From contig JADKKK010000002.1 of the NCBI GenBank assembly GCA_016720545.1, forward strand, positions 558,001 to 622,000: a stretch of DNA of 64,000 bases. The letters are read 5' to 3'. This DNA is from Myxococcales bacterium. GTDB taxonomy: Bacteria; Myxococcota_A; Polyangia; Polyangiales; Polyangiaceae. Under the pieces are notes generated by a model, which saw nothing but the letters and a program-made list of their open reading frames with translations, was not told the origin of the DNA and ran no database searches. Positions 35,897 to 45,527 of the stretch are shown here, one piece after another; position 1 is the stretch's first letter; every line of letters begins with the position of its first letter. A program made the translations under genes and the position numbers.

Positions 35897-38511
35897 GTGG
35901 ACGCGCTAGGCCGCTCCACGCGCAAGCCTGGCGCGATGGTCTGTGGCAAGTGGCGCATCGTCCAGCACCTGCGCTCCACGCCCACGACGGCGACCTACGC
36001 GGCGCTGCACCGCAACGGGGCAGAGGTCACACTGAAGATCCTCCACTCGAACCTGGCGGGCGACAAGACCCTCCAGGCGCGGTTTCGGCGCGAAGCGTAC
36101 GTCGCGAACACCGTCCCTCACCCGGACGCCGTGAAGGTCATCGACGACGACGAGACCGAGGACGGGTGTGCCCTCCTCGTGATGGACCACTTCGAGGGCG
36201 ACACCCTCGAAGAGCTCCGCATCCGCAAGCGCGGCAAGCTGCCGTACGAGCAGGTCGCCGGGTACATGGAGCAGCTCCTCGACATCCTCGCGGCAGCGCA
36301 CGACGCCGGGGTCGTGCACCGCGATCTGAAGCCCGAGGCGGTCCTCGTCACGAAGCAAGGTCGTGTAAAAGTTCATGATTTTGGGACCGCCCGCGTCCTC
36401 ACCGAGACCGCGAACGTCCACGAGATGACCGCCGCGGGCCTCGTCGTAGGCTCCCCCGCGAACATGGCGCCGGAGCAGGCGCGCGGGCAGCGCGATCTCG
36501 TGGACGCCCAGAGCGACATTTTCTCGCTCGGCGCGCTGTATTTCCTGCTGCTCTCCGGGCGCGCGGTCCACGAGGAGGAGAGCCCGCTCGCCGCGCTCAT
36601 GGCCGCCGCGAGCCGGCCGGCCCCGAGCCTCCGCACGGTGGTGGGCGTCGACGTGCCGGACGGCGTCGTCGAGGCCGTCGATCGCGCCCTCGCGTTCATG
36701 AAGGTCAATCGCTGGCCCGACGCGCGCGCGTTCAAGGCCGCCCTGCGCGCGGGTCGTGGGGAGATGATCGACACGTTCCCGCAAGCGGGGCGGCGCGATC
36801 CGCTCGCCGACCTCATGGGCAGCATGAAGGACGGCGCGGCGCTCGCCGTCGCCTTCGCGACCGGCACGCAGGACGACCCGGGCTTCGCGCCCGATCCGTC
36901 GCCTCCGCAGGCGCCGCAAGCCGCACGCGCTCCAGGCGCTCCGCTGCCTCCGCAGGCGCCGCAAGCCGCACGCGCTCCAGGCGCTCCGCTGCCTCCGCAG
37001 GCGCCCAAGCCGCACGCGCTCCAGGCGCTCCGCTGCCTCCGCAGGCGCCGCAAGCCGCACGCGCTCCAGGCGCTCCGCTGCCTCCGCAGGCGCCGCAAGC
37101 CGCACGCGCTCCAGGCGCTCCGCTGCCTCCGCAGGCGCCGCAAGCCGCACGCGCTCCAGGCGCTCCGCTGCCTCCGCAGGCGCCGCAAGCCGCACGCGCT
37201 CCAGGCGCTCCGCTGCCTCCGCAGGCGCCGCAAGCCGCACGCGCTCCAGGCGCTCCGCTGCCTCCGCAGGCGCCGCAAGCCGCACGCGCTCCAGGCGCTC
37301 CGCTGCCTCCGCAGGCGCCGCAAGCCGCACGCCCGCCGCCGTCGCGGGTCTCGGGGCCGCAGGCCGCGCGACCGCCGGGTGCTCCGCTGCCCCCGCAGCC
37401 GTCGCAGACCGCGGGCCCGCCTCCCCTTCAGGACCGCGACAGCGTTCGGCCGCGCGCTGCGCCTACGCCGTCCGAGCGCCCACCGCGCGCCGCGGTCGCG
37501 ACGCACGGGACGAACCGCCCGCCGCCCCTCCGCGCCGTCCCGTCCACGCCGCCGCGCGCCCCGGAGGACCGACCGAGCTTCGCGCCCGACTCCGGCCCCG
37601 GAGGAGGCGGCTATCTTGCGCCCGTCGGCGTGCAGCCGTGGCAGCAGAGCGTCGAGGAAGAAGACGCGCCCACGATCGCGGGCCCGATGGATCCCGAGCT
37701 CAGCGCGGCGCTCGCCCAAGTGCGGGGCGAGGCGGCGGCGATCCGAGGCGCCGTCGCTCCCCCACGAGTGGGCCCCACCGAGCGCCCGAGCGTCGCTCCC
37801 AGACCCGCCCCGAGCGCTCCCGCGGTGGCACCGCAGACCCCCGCTGCCCGCCCCGCCGTCGTCGCGAGGCAGCCATCCCGACAGGCCTCGGGGCCCGGGT
37901 CAGAGCGCCAGCCGCTCGCCTCAGCGCCTTCCGCCCCCGCCGCCCCCGCCGCCTCCGGCGATCCGCGCTACTCGACGGTCGTCATCCCGGGCAGCCCGGG
38001 CCAGGCGGTGCCCGACGCGCGCATGAAGCCCGCCGTGTTCGACGCGGACATGATGTCCGACGATCGCACTCAGGTCGACATGCCGCTCCCGCCCCCGCGC
38101 GCGCTCGCCGTGATCGGGCCGCCCCAGCTACCCCCGCCCACGAGCCAGGCCTCCCCGCGCGGCTTCGCGTTCATTCCAGCGCCCGAGCTGCCTCCCGAGA
38201 TGCGCGGCTACGACCCCGGGCCCGCACGCCGAAACATGCCCTCGCACCCCTTCGAGGTCTTCGAGGCTGCGCCTCCGCCTCCCGTCATGCCGCAGGCCCC
38301 GACCGTGCCGCAGGGAGCCTTCCCCGGTCGCCGCCTCTCCACGCACGAAGACCTGCGGATACTGGTCCCCGAGAAGAGCTACGCGATGGACCACAACCCC
38401 TTCGCGGCGGCTCTACGGCGACGCCAGCGCATCAAGGTGGGCATCCTGGTGTTCGCCGCGATGCTTGGGCTCGGCCTCGCGGGCGCAGTCGCGAGCCGCT
38501 TCCTGCACTAA
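35897..38511 (+). CDS. Membrane-anchored Ser/Thr protein kinase with repeat linker (apparent frameshift in the repeat)
   Basis: Kinase domain at about residues 13-290: VVHRDLKPEAVLV (about 140), VHDFGTARV (about 160), SPANMAPEQARG; the Gly-rich loop is weak (HLRSTPTTATYAAL), but Lys in VTLKIL is present. A Pro/Ala/Gln linker of 15-residue repeats (PQAPQAARAPGAPLP) follows. One base is missing in the third repeat copy near 37005; unrepaired, the frame continues as an Arg/Leu-rich tail to 38026, while the correct frame resumes downstream as Pro-rich sequence, YSTVVIPGSPG, DDRTQVDMPLP and a final membrane helix (VGILVFAAMLGLGLAGAVA) ending at 38511. Intact length would be about 871 residues. Start GTG 35897; ATG 35936 is possible. 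The topology puts the kinase in the cytosol with a C-terminal anchor. Confidence 0.85.
36902..37332 (+). repeat. 45-bp coding tandem repeat, nine copies plus a partial tenth
   Basis: Unit starts CCTCCGCAGGCGCCGCAAGC and is 45 bp, encoding PPQAPQAARAPGAPL-type 15-mers. Copies 1-2 (36902-36991) are full, copy 3 (36992-37035) is 44 bp because GCGCCGCAAG became GCGCCCAAG, copies 4-9 are full (37036-37305) and copy 10 is partial (to 37332). Full copies look identical, indicating recent expansion or gene conversion. Because 45 is a multiple of 3, copy-number change keeps frame, but the single-base loss does not. Confidence 0.95.
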
Positions 38512-38520
38512 CTGGGGCAC

Positions 38521-38606
38521 CCTGGCCGTCTTTGGGCCGGGACCCAAGACCAGGAGGTGGGGCCCCTAAGGGCTCCGCCCGTGGGGCGGGGGGACGGAGT
38601 CCTCCG
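38521..38606. terminator. Two hairpins between convergent genes
   Basis: The 145-base gap between the kinase and the ABC permease holds a bulged stem (CCTGGCCGTCTTTGGG, 38521-38536, against CCCAAGACCAGG, 38543-38554) and then a second GC-rich stem from about 38574 (GGGCTCCGCCC) to 38606 (CGGAGTCC). Position between two converging 3' ends suggests bidirectional termination; neither has a T run, so this is inference. Confidence 0.4.
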
Positions 38607-38656
38607 ATGACGAAGGAATGAACCACCGGGCTTGATCGAAGGTCGTGCTCGGTGCT

Positions 38657-39709
38657 CTAGCGCCACTTGAACAGCCGCATCGCCAACGCGAACGACACAG
38701 CGAGCCAGACGGCCATGACGAGCAGCTGACGCCCAATCTCGGCGAAGCCCGCGCCGTCGATCATGACCGCGCGGAGCGCCTCGTTCAGCGCCGAGAGCGG
38801 CAGGAGGCGAATCACGGGCTGCACCCGCCCCGGGAACCGGGCTGCCGAGAAGAACACTCCCGAGCAGAGGTACATCGGGAACGAGAGCACGTTGATGAGC
38901 CCGCTGACGATCTGCGGGTTCTCCGCGCGCGAGGCCATCGCGAGGCCCATGGTCGCGAACATCATCGCGCCGAGCAGGACCACCACGAGGAAGGCGAGCG
39001 GCGAGCCGCGTACCGTGATCGAGAAGAGCAGCCTCGCGAAGATGAGCAGGGGTGGCAGCTCGATCGCCAGCAGGACGACCCGCACGATGAGGAACGACGC
39101 GAGAAAATCGCTGCGACGCATCGGCGTCGCGACGATGCGCTTCAGCAGCTTCTTGCCGCGCATCTCGGCGAGGGAGAAGCCGATGCCCCAGAAGCCCGTC
39201 GACATGAGGCTCAGGCCGAGGAGCCCGGGCAGCAGGAAATCGATGTAGCGTGCACCCACCTCGGTGACGAGCTCGTCGCGCGAGCCGACCGCGGGGGTCG
39301 CGCCCGCGGCGCGCTGGAGCTCGCGATCAGCGAGGGCCCGCGCGAGCCTGGCCTCGGCTCGACTCTCGTCGTAGCGGTAGGTCACGGTGCCGTCCGCCTC
39401 ACCGACGACGAGGACGTCCACCTTCCCGACGCGCAGGTCGTTCTCGGCGCGGGCCGCCGGCGAGACCGTGGCCACCACCTCGCGACCGCCCGCGAGCCGC
39501 TCCGCGAGCCACGCCGCGCGCGGGCCGTCGGCGATCGCGACATGCGCTGGCTCGGGGGCGCGCGCGCGGAACGCGAGGCCGAGCACGAGCGACATGATGA
39601 TGGGGAACCCGTAGGTCCAGAAGAGGCCGCCCGGCTCCCTGTAGGACGCACGCATGTGCGACGTGACCATCGCGCGGATGGACCGTACGCGGCGCGCGCC
39701 GTCACTCAC
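38657..39709 (-). CDS. ABC-2 type transporter permease
   Basis: 350 residues. The first membrane helix (GGLFWTYGFPIIMSLVLGLAF) is followed by a roughly 130-residue extracytoplasmic domain, then five more hydrophobic segments (FLLPGLLGLSLMSTGFWGIGF, FLIVRVVLLAIELPPLLIF, LAFLVVVLLGAMMFATMGLAM, LINVLSFPMYLCSGVFF, LLVMAVWLAVSFALAM). EMRGKKLLKRIVATPMRRSDF is the conserved cytoplasmic loop of ABC-2 exporters. Start GTG 39709 overlaps the ATPase gene by 8 bases, so the two are cotranscribed and form one exporter. Substrate unknown; members carry drugs, lipids or polysaccharide. Confidence 0.88.
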   Translation of the reverse strand: MSDGARRVRSIRAMVTSHMRASYREPGGLFWTYGFPIIMSLVLGLAFRARAPEPAHVAIADGPRAAWLAERLAGGREVVATVSPAARAENDLRVGKVDVLVVGEADGTVTYRYDESRAEARLARALADRELQRAAGATPAVGSRDELVTEVGARYIDFLLPGLLGLSLMSTGFWGIGFSLAEMRGKKLLKRIVATPMRRSDFLASFLIVRVVLLAIELPPLLIFARLLFSITVRGSPLAFLVVVLLGAMMFATMGLAMASRAENPQIVSGLINVLSFPMYLCSGVFFSAARFPGRVQPVIRLLPLSALNEALRAVMIDGAGFAEIGRQLLVMAVWLAVSFALAMRLFKWR

Positions 39710-40736
39710 GGAGCTGCCTGCCGGTGAGGTCGATGAACACGTCCTCGAGGGTCGCGCGGTGGGTGCCGAGGCTCGCGACCTGTTCGGCGTACCGCTCGAA
39801 GAGGGCGAGGATCCCGGGCAGCGCGGCGTGGAGCTGCGTCACCGTGAGCGTGAGCACGCCCGCGTCTTCGCGCAGCGACACCACGCCCTCGGCCGCGCGG
39901 AGGCTCGCGCGGAGAGGGTCGCGGCCGTCGACCGCAGGGGACGGGCCCTCGTCGATGGCGACGCGGTCCTCGGTCGCGGGGCTCGCGCTCGAGGGCCGCG
40001 CCTCGAGACGCACCTCGATGACCTCTTTTGCGCCAAGCGACTCGATGAGCTCGTTGGGGGTCCCGCACGCGATGACCTTGCCGTGGTCGACGACCGCGAC
40101 GCGATCGCAGAGCTTCTCCGCCTCGTCCATCGCGTGGGTGGTGAGCAGCACCGACCCGCCCCCCGCCTTGAAGGCGGTGACGACGTCCCAGAGGGCTCGG
40201 CGGGACTGGGGGTCGAGCCCCGTCGTGGGCTCGTCGAGGAAGAGCAGCGCCGGGTTCCCGACCAGCGCGCAGGCGACCGCGACGCGCTGCTTCTGCCCGC
40301 CGGAGAGGGTCTCGTAGCGGGCGTCGGCCTTCTCGGTGAGGCGCACGAGCGCCATGGTCTCGTCCACCGTACGGCCGTCGAGGAAGAACGCACGAAAGAG
40401 ACCGATGGTCTCTCTCACGGTGAGCTTCTCCTGCAGGTGGGTGGTCTGGAGAGACACGCCCACGCGCTCCCGCAGCCAGGCGGCGTCCCGCTCCCAGGTC
40501 TTCCCGAAGAGCTGCACGACGCCGTCCGTGGGCTCGAGGAGCCCCTCCAGGATCTCGACCGTCGTGGTCTTCCCCGCGCCGTTCGGCCCCAGCAACCCGA
40601 AGCACTCGCCCCGCTCGACCCGCAGGTCGAGGCCGGCGACCGCGAGGGTCTCCCCGAAGACCTTCACGAGCCCCGAAGTGAGCACCGCCGGGCTGTCGGA
40701 GCGCGTGTCGGAACCAGGCTCGGGGGACGCGGACAC
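39702..40736 (-). CDS. ABC transporter ATP-binding protein (ABC-2 exporter partner)
   Basis: 344 residues from GTG 40736. One ABC domain: Walker A GPNGAGKTT, Q-loop in SLQTTHLQ, signature LSGGQKQR, Walker B LLFLDEPTTGLDP, H-loop LLTTHAMDEAEK. The C-terminal 110 residues (EVIEVRLEARPSS to LEDVFIDLTGRQLRE) are the DrrA-type regulatory extension that contacts the permease. Start is uncertain: GTG 40736 places VKVFGET at the usual distance, while ATG 40790 or a further upstream start at 40883 would add a non-conserved N-terminus. It is divergent from pgi. Confidence 0.9.
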   Translation of the reverse strand: MSASPEPGSDTRSDSPAVLTSGLVKVFGETLAVAGLDLRVERGECFGLLGPNGAGKTTTVEILEGLLEPTDGVVQLFGKTWERDAAWLRERVGVSLQTTHLQEKLTVRETIGLFRAFFLDGRTVDETMALVRLTEKADARYETLSGGQKQRVAVACALVGNPALLFLDEPTTGLDPQSRRALWDVVTAFKAGGGSVLLTTHAMDEAEKLCDRVAVVDHGKVIACGTPNELIESLGAKEVIEVRLEARPSSASPATEDRVAIDEGPSPAVDGRDPLRASLRAAEGVVSLREDAGVLTLTVTQLHAALPGILALFERYAEQVASLGTHRATLEDVFIDLTGRQLRE

Positions 40737-40925
40737 CCCCCACCGATAGCCCACACCAGCCCGCGGCGTCCAGAGCGCCGCTCCGCTCATTTCGGGCGGC
40801 TTTTCGCCGATTTGCGTCGCCGCGCTCCTCGGCTGGCGACAGAAACTCGTCGTCGCGCCTCGCTCGGCTCGCAGCTCGGCCAAAATCCTCGGTCATCAAG
40901 GGGTTCGGCGCTTTAGGATGGCCGT

Positions 40926-42575
40926 ATGCCTCGCCTCACCGACAACCCGAGCTACGCCGCACTTCGAGAGCACCACCGCGCCGAGGGCGCTTCGCTGGTG
41001 ATGCGCGAGCTCTTCGACGCGGATCCGACGCGCTTCTCCCGCTATTCGAAGCAGGCCGCAGGCCTCCTCCTCGACTTCTCGAAGAACCGCGTGAACGACC
41101 GCACGATGGAGCGCCTCTTCGCGGTCGCGCGAGGGGCCGGCGTGGAGGACCGGCGTCGCGCGATGTTCGCTGGCGAGAAGCTGAACGTCACCGAGGGGCG
41201 CGCGGTGCTCCACGTCGCGCTCCGGCGCCGCAGCCCCGATCCCGTGCTCGTGGCGGGCCGCGACGTGATGCCCGACGTGCGCGCGGTGCTCGCGAAGATG
41301 CGCGATTTCACGTCCCGGCTCGAGTCGGGCGCGTTCGCCGGGCACACGGGCAAGAAGCTCACCCACCTCGTCAACATCGGCATCGGAGGGTCCGACCTCG
41401 GGCCCGTCATGGTGACCGAAGCGCTCCGCCCGTACGCGCGCCCCGGTGTCACCGCCCACTTCGTCTCCAACGTCGACGGCACGCACCTCGCCGAGGTTCT
41501 GCGGAAGGTCGACCCCGAGAGCACGCTGTTCATCGTCGCCTCGAAGACCTTCACCACCCAGGAGACCCTGGCGAACGCGCGGAGCGCCCGCGAGTGGCTG
41601 ATCGGGCGGCTCGGCGACCCTGCCGCCGTCGCGAAGCACTTCGTCGCGCTGTCGACCAACACCGAGCAGGTGCGCGCCTTCGGCATCGACCCCGCGAACA
41701 TGTTCGAGTTCTGGGACTGGGTCGGGGGTCGCTACTCGCTCTGGTCGGCGATCGGTCTGTCGATCGCCGCCACCCTCGGGATGGACCGCTTCGACGAGCT
41801 GCTCGACGGCGCGTTCGCGATGGACCGCCATTTCCAGGAGGCCCCGCTCGAGGACAACCTGCCCGTCATCCTCGCGCTGCTGGGTGTATGGTGCACGAAT
41901 TTCCTCGGGGCCGAGACCCACGCCATCCTGCCGTACGACCAGTACATGCACCGCTTCCCAGCGTACTTCCAGCAGGGCGATATGGAGTCGAACGGCAAGC
42001 GCGTCGATCTCGACGGCGCGGCGGTCGACTACGCGACGGGCCCCGTTCTGTGGGGAGAGCCCGGCACGAACGGCCAGCACGCGTTCTACCAGCTCATCCA
42101 CCAGGGCACGCGCCTCGTGCCGTGCGACTTCCTCGTGCCCGCGCTGAGCCAGAACCCGCTGGGCGAGCACCACGACCTCTTGCTCTCGAACTTCCTCGCC
42201 CAGACCGAGGCGCTCATGCGGGGCAAGACCGAGGCCGAGGCCCGCGCCGAGCTCGAGAAGCGAGGTCTCGGCCCCGCCGACGTCGCCCGGCTCGCGCCGC
42301 ACAAGGTGTTCCCCGGCAACCGGCCCACGAACAGCCTGGTGTTCGAGCGGCTCGACCCCAAGACCCTCGGGGCGCTCATCGCGCTGTATGAGCACAAGAT
42401 CTTCGTCCAGGGCGTGATCTGGAACGTGAACAGCTACGACCAGTGGGGCGTCGAGCTCGGAAAAGAGCTCGCGAGCCGCATTCTCCCGGAGCTGCGCGAC
42501 CCGGCGGAGATCACCTCGCACGACAGCTCCACCAACGGCCTCCTCGCGTGGTTGAAGGCGCGCCGCGCCCGCTGA
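40926..42575 (+). CDS. pgi: Glucose-6-phosphate isomerase
   Basis: 549 residues, the usual long form. It interconverts glucose 6-phosphate and fructose 6-phosphate in glycolysis/gluconeogenesis. Motifs: GKKLTHLVNIGIGGSDLGPVM (phosphate loop, about residue 140-160), SKTFTTQETLANA, the signature LFEFWDWVGGRYSLWSAIGL-type segment (FEFWDWVGGRYSLWS), GTRLVPCDFL, and the C-terminal KIFVQGVIWNVNSYDQWGVE with the catalytic Lys region. ATG 40926 has AGGATGG a few bases upstream. Stand-alone gene. Confidence 0.96.
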   Translation: MPRLTDNPSYAALREHHRAEGASLVMRELFDADPTRFSRYSKQAAGLLLDFSKNRVNDRTMERLFAVARGAGVEDRRRAMFAGEKLNVTEGRAVLHVALRRRSPDPVLVAGRDVMPDVRAVLAKMRDFTSRLESGAFAGHTGKKLTHLVNIGIGGSDLGPVMVTEALRPYARPGVTAHFVSNVDGTHLAEVLRKVDPESTLFIVASKTFTTQETLANARSAREWLIGRLGDPAAVAKHFVALSTNTEQVRAFGIDPANMFEFWDWVGGRYSLWSAIGLSIAATLGMDRFDELLDGAFAMDRHFQEAPLEDNLPVILALLGVWCTNFLGAETHAILPYDQYMHRFPAYFQQGDMESNGKRVDLDGAAVDYATGPVLWGEPGTNGQHAFYQLIHQGTRLVPCDFLVPALSQNPLGEHHDLLLSNFLAQTEALMRGKTEAEARAELEKRGLGPADVARLAPHKVFPGNRPTNSLVFERLDPKTLGALIALYEHKIFVQGVIWNVNSYDQWGVELGKELASRILPELRDPAEITSHDSSTNGLLAWLKARRAR

Positions 42576-42684
42576 GGCGAGCCGGGGGGTCTTCGTTCTT
42601 TTTGTGGGACATTGGGCCCGTTTGGGCCTCTGCTGAACGGACGAGCTAGCGCAGCGAGCTCGCCGCGTTCTTCGCTGGGAGGGA

Positions 42685-43479
42685 ATGACGAACATGATTC
42701 GAACCACACCCAAGGGCATGCTGACCGTGGTCTCTCTGCTGGTCGTGTGGGGCTGCACCAAGCCCGCGCCCGATCACTCAGCGGATCCGGCGCCGGCCGA
42801 CACCACGCCCGCAGCCAAGGGGCCGACACCTGCGACGTCGGGCGGCGCCCCGCACGCGCCCCTCGGGGCCGCCACCCCCACGGACGAGCCGGCGGCCGCC
42901 AGCGCCGACGAGAGCCGCCCGACCGACATCGGCACGTACACCTCGGTCGTGCCCAACCCGTCGATGACCTCCAAGCTCCCCTGCCCGCCCGGCACGACGC
43001 AATCGACGGGAGACCACGTGCTCGAGTGCCGCTCGGCCGGCGCGGTCGGCAAGACGCTGTCGAAGCGCCATGGCCCGGCGATCTGGTTTCACAAGAACGG
43101 CAAGGTGCACCGCGCCGGTTCGTACGACCAGCACGAGTGGACCGGTCGCTGGTGGGAGCTCGACGACGCCGGGCGCCCCACGAGCAGCTCGGCCTACAAG
43201 AACGGCATGGAAGACGGGCTCCACGTCACCTTCCACCCCAACGGGAAGCGAGCCTCCGAGACCTTCTACAAAGAAGGCAAGATGAGCGGGCTCAGCAAGG
43301 TGTGGACCGAGGAGGGCGAGCTCATGGGCACGACCACCTACGCCGACGGCAAGGTCGTGGGCACGAAGACCTTCAAGTACAAGCTCAAGGTCGCCACCCC
43401 CGAGGAGCTGAAGAAGCTGAACGAGGACCTGCAGAAGCTCCTCGACGAGCAGAAAAAAGAGATGGACAAGCTCAAGTAG
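42685..43479 (+). CDS. MORN-repeat lipoprotein (YwqK-like)
   Basis: 264 residues. Signal with lipobox VWGC (LTVVSLLVVWGCTKP) predicts an outer-membrane lipoprotein. An Ala/Pro/Thr-rich spacer (to about 95) precedes MORN-variant repeats: GPAIWFHKNGKVHRAGSY, GRWWELDDAGRPTSSSAY, GLHVTFHPNGKRASETFY, GLSKVWTEEGELMGTTTY, each of the form G-x-x-x-x-[FY/W]-x-x-x-G. A Lys/Glu coiled tail ends the protein. Function unknown; repeats probably bind surface partners. A GGGAGGG lies 1-2 bases from ATG 42685 and about 10 from in-frame ATG 42694, so the latter may be the true start. Confidence 0.8.
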   Translation: MTNMIRTTPKGMLTVVSLLVVWGCTKPAPDHSADPAPADTTPAAKGPTPATSGGAPHAPLGAATPTDEPAAASADESRPTDIGTYTSVVPNPSMTSKLPCPPGTTQSTGDHVLECRSAGAVGKTLSKRHGPAIWFHKNGKVHRAGSYDQHEWTGRWWELDDAGRPTSSSAYKNGMEDGLHVTFHPNGKRASETFYKEGKMSGLSKVWTEEGELMGTTTYADGKVVGTKTFKYKLKVATPEELKKLNEDLQKLLDEQKKEMDKLK

Positions 43480-43527
43480 CGGCTCGGCGGCGAGGCCTCG
43501 CGGGGCCTCGCCGGGCGTCGCGGCGGC

Positions 43528-43956
43528 TCATCCCGCCACGCCGCGGGTCTTGTCGAGCAGGCTCGGCAGCTTGCCCTGCAGGCGCAGCTCCCACTCGCGG
43601 CTCTCGCTCACGTGCTCTCCCTCGGGGAGCAGCGCGCGGTACCGAGCGAGCTGCCGGAGCCCCCGCTCCGCGTCCGGCGCCGCCTGCGCGCCCGCGACGA
43701 GGGTGGAGAAGTACGCGTCGTCAAGCGCGAACGGATCCATCTCTTTCTCGACCAAGTTCAAGCGGATAGCCGCCTCGAAGTCGTCGGCTGCCCCCGCGAA
43801 ATCCTCCAGGAGCTCCTTCGCGGTCGCGCGATCGAAGTACGGCTCGGGACCGGTCGCGCCACCCTCGAGCTCGCTCGTGGCGGCCGAGATCGCCTCGTCG
43901 TAGTCGCCCCGCTCGATGTGCCCCTTGGCGAACGACATTCCGTAGCGACCGGCCAT
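43528..43956 (-). CDS. Small TPR-like protein
   Basis: 142 residues, no signal sequence. The N-terminal 70 residues form about two TPR-like hairpins (HIERGDYDEAISAATSELEGG, EPYFDRATAKELLEDFAGAADDFEAAIRLN); the rest is helical with no family I can name. Start ATG 43956 is well supported by GGGAGG five bases upstream. Isolated gene, cytosolic, function unknown. Confidence 0.7.
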   Translation of the reverse strand: MAGRYGMSFAKGHIERGDYDEAISAATSELEGGATGPEPYFDRATAKELLEDFAGAADDFEAAIRLNLVEKEMDPFALDDAYFSTLVAGAQAAPDAERGLRQLARYRALLPEGEHVSESREWELRLQGKLPSLLDKTRGVAG

Positions 43957-44054
43957 GACAACCTCCCTGCGCGACCTTGAATCCTCGCCATGCGCGAATG
44001 TGCGCGAGCCTCACGCTGGGTGTGCGGGGGACGACGCGTACGGCGCCGCCAACC

Positions 44055-45452
44055 TCAGGCGAGGGCCTCGAGGAGCAGGCGCGTGCGCCCAACGATGATT
44101 TCGTCGCCGGGGACGACCAGCTCGTCACCCTTGATCTTCACGAACACCCCCGACTGCGAGCCGAGGTCGGTGAGCAGGATCGCGCCCGCCTGCTCCTCGA
44201 CGAGGCAGTGCGGCTCGCCGACCAGCGGGTCGTTTGGGAACACGAAATCGCCCACCTCACGGCCGAGCTGCATGGTCGTGCCGCGCGCGAGCACGCACGC
44301 GCCTCGGCCGCCGCCCTCGAAGAGCTGCACGAGGCGGAACGACGAGGGCCACTTGGGCGACGAGTAGAAGTAGGTGGGGCCGGCCGAAGGCCCGTCGTCC
44401 GCCTGCGGGTTCATCTCGACCGTGAGCACCTGATCGCCGACGATGAACTGGTCGCCAGGCTCGAGCTCGACAGGCCGCCGAACCCGGAGGAACACGCCGT
44501 TCCCGGCCTCGAGGTCGCACAGATACACCTGCGCGCCGTCGACGCGGAGCACGGCCTCGCGCGGGTGACAGAACCTGTCGCCGTGCAGAGGGACCTCGCC
44601 GGAGCGACCCAGAACGACCTCGCGAGAGGTACCTTCGTAGACCTGGGGGCCCTGCGGAGCCCCGCGCAGCACCCGGAGCCGCACCGTCGCGCGAGCCTTC
44701 GGCGGAGCAGCGGCGCGGCGCGCCTCGGGCGGGAGCGGCGGGGCCTTCGAGGGCACGGGCGGCGCGTGCGCGGCGACCGGCGGTGGCTTTGGGGCGCCCT
44801 TCGGCTCCTTCGCGGCGAGCTTCTGAACCTCGACGACGGGGTCGTGCTCCAGCACCTCCATGCCGCCCACCGCGCGCCCCTCGATCACCGGATCGAAGGT
44901 GCCCGTGCGGAGCAGGATGGCCATTTCCATATGCTGGCCCTTCATGAGGGCGCGCACGAACGGGGCGATGTCTTCCCGGTGAACCGCGTGCGCATAGCTG
45001 CGCTTGTGGCTCTTGATGACGCGGCCGCCGTCCGCGAACAGGTGCGTGATGAGGTGCGGCTTGTCGAGGCCGGAGTCCTCCGTCTGGATGTGGAAGACGA
45101 GGCCCTTGTACTTGACGTTGTTGTTGAAGCCGACCTGCGCCCGGCGGAAGGCGGGCTTGGCGATCTCGCGCTCCAGCCGGCCGATCTCGGCGGGCGTCCA
45201 CACCGCGATCGCGTCCTCCAGCGGCGCGTGATCACCCGCCTGGATGCCCTCCATGCGCTCGAACGCGAGCTTGGCGAGCGGTGAGCTCGGATCGATGCGG
45301 AGCGCCTCGGCGAGCAGCTCGTGGCTCTCCTTGTCGTTGTTCCCGGTGGCCGCGCAGGCGCTGAGGAGCGCCACCGCTTCGGGGGCTCTCCCCGCCCCAA
45401 GGAGCCACTTGGCCACCCTGGCCGCGGGCGACCGCGCGACTGCCTCGTCCAT
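44055..45452 (-). CDS. Double FHA-domain protein
   Basis: 465 residues. The N-terminal 85 residues look TPR-like (LLGAGRAPEAVALLSACAATG). Residues about 105-210 form a region seen in Deltaproteobacterial signalling proteins (KYKGLVFHIQTEDSG, LITHLFADGGRVIKSHKRSY). After a Pro/Ala linker come two forkhead-associated domains: VVLGRSGEVPLHGDRFCHPREAVL and MQLGREVGDFVFPNDPLVGEPHCLV, each with the GR and following Ser/His positions of phosphothreonine readers, the second more canonical (LTDLGSQSGVFVKI). Likely reads phosphothreonine made by Ser/Thr kinases such as those in this window; that link is inference. Start ATG 45452; a TTG at 45488 is possible. TATTCT lies 12 bases before the ATG, hinting at a leaderless transcript. 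Confidence 0.85.
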   Translation of the reverse strand: MDEAVARSPAARVAKWLLGAGRAPEAVALLSACAATGNNDKESHELLAEALRIDPSSPLAKLAFERMEGIQAGDHAPLEDAIAVWTPAEIGRLEREIAKPAFRRAQVGFNNNVKYKGLVFHIQTEDSGLDKPHLITHLFADGGRVIKSHKRSYAHAVHREDIAPFVRALMKGQHMEMAILLRTGTFDPVIEGRAVGGMEVLEHDPVVEVQKLAAKEPKGAPKPPPVAAHAPPVPSKAPPLPPEARRAAAPPKARATVRLRVLRGAPQGPQVYEGTSREVVLGRSGEVPLHGDRFCHPREAVLRVDGAQVYLCDLEAGNGVFLRVRRPVELEPGDQFIVGDQVLTVEMNPQADDGPSAGPTYFYSSPKWPSSFRLVQLFEGGGRGACVLARGTTMQLGREVGDFVFPNDPLVGEPHCLVEEQAGAILLTDLGSQSGVFVKIKGDELVVPGDEIIVGRTRLLLEALA

Positions 45453-45527
45453 TGGGGCCAATAGAATATCAGCTGGCCCGAGTTGCAAGCGGGAACCGCT
45501 CGCCGCGCGCGATCCCGGGCTCGCGCC

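Noticed and set aside
36902..37332. Tandem repeat considered as a CRISPR array
   Set aside because: Units are directly adjacent without spacers and lie in a coding frame; no cas genes in the window.
35897..38026. Arg/Leu-rich C-terminal half of the kinase frame as a real domain
   Set aside because: It arises only after the single-base loss in repeat copy 3; the alternative frame gives a Pro-rich linker and membrane anchor consistent with related kinases.
38645..39727. Plus-strand open frame of 360 codons
   Set aside because: Antisense to the ABC permease; His/Glu/Arg-rich translation with no hydrophobic segments or motifs.
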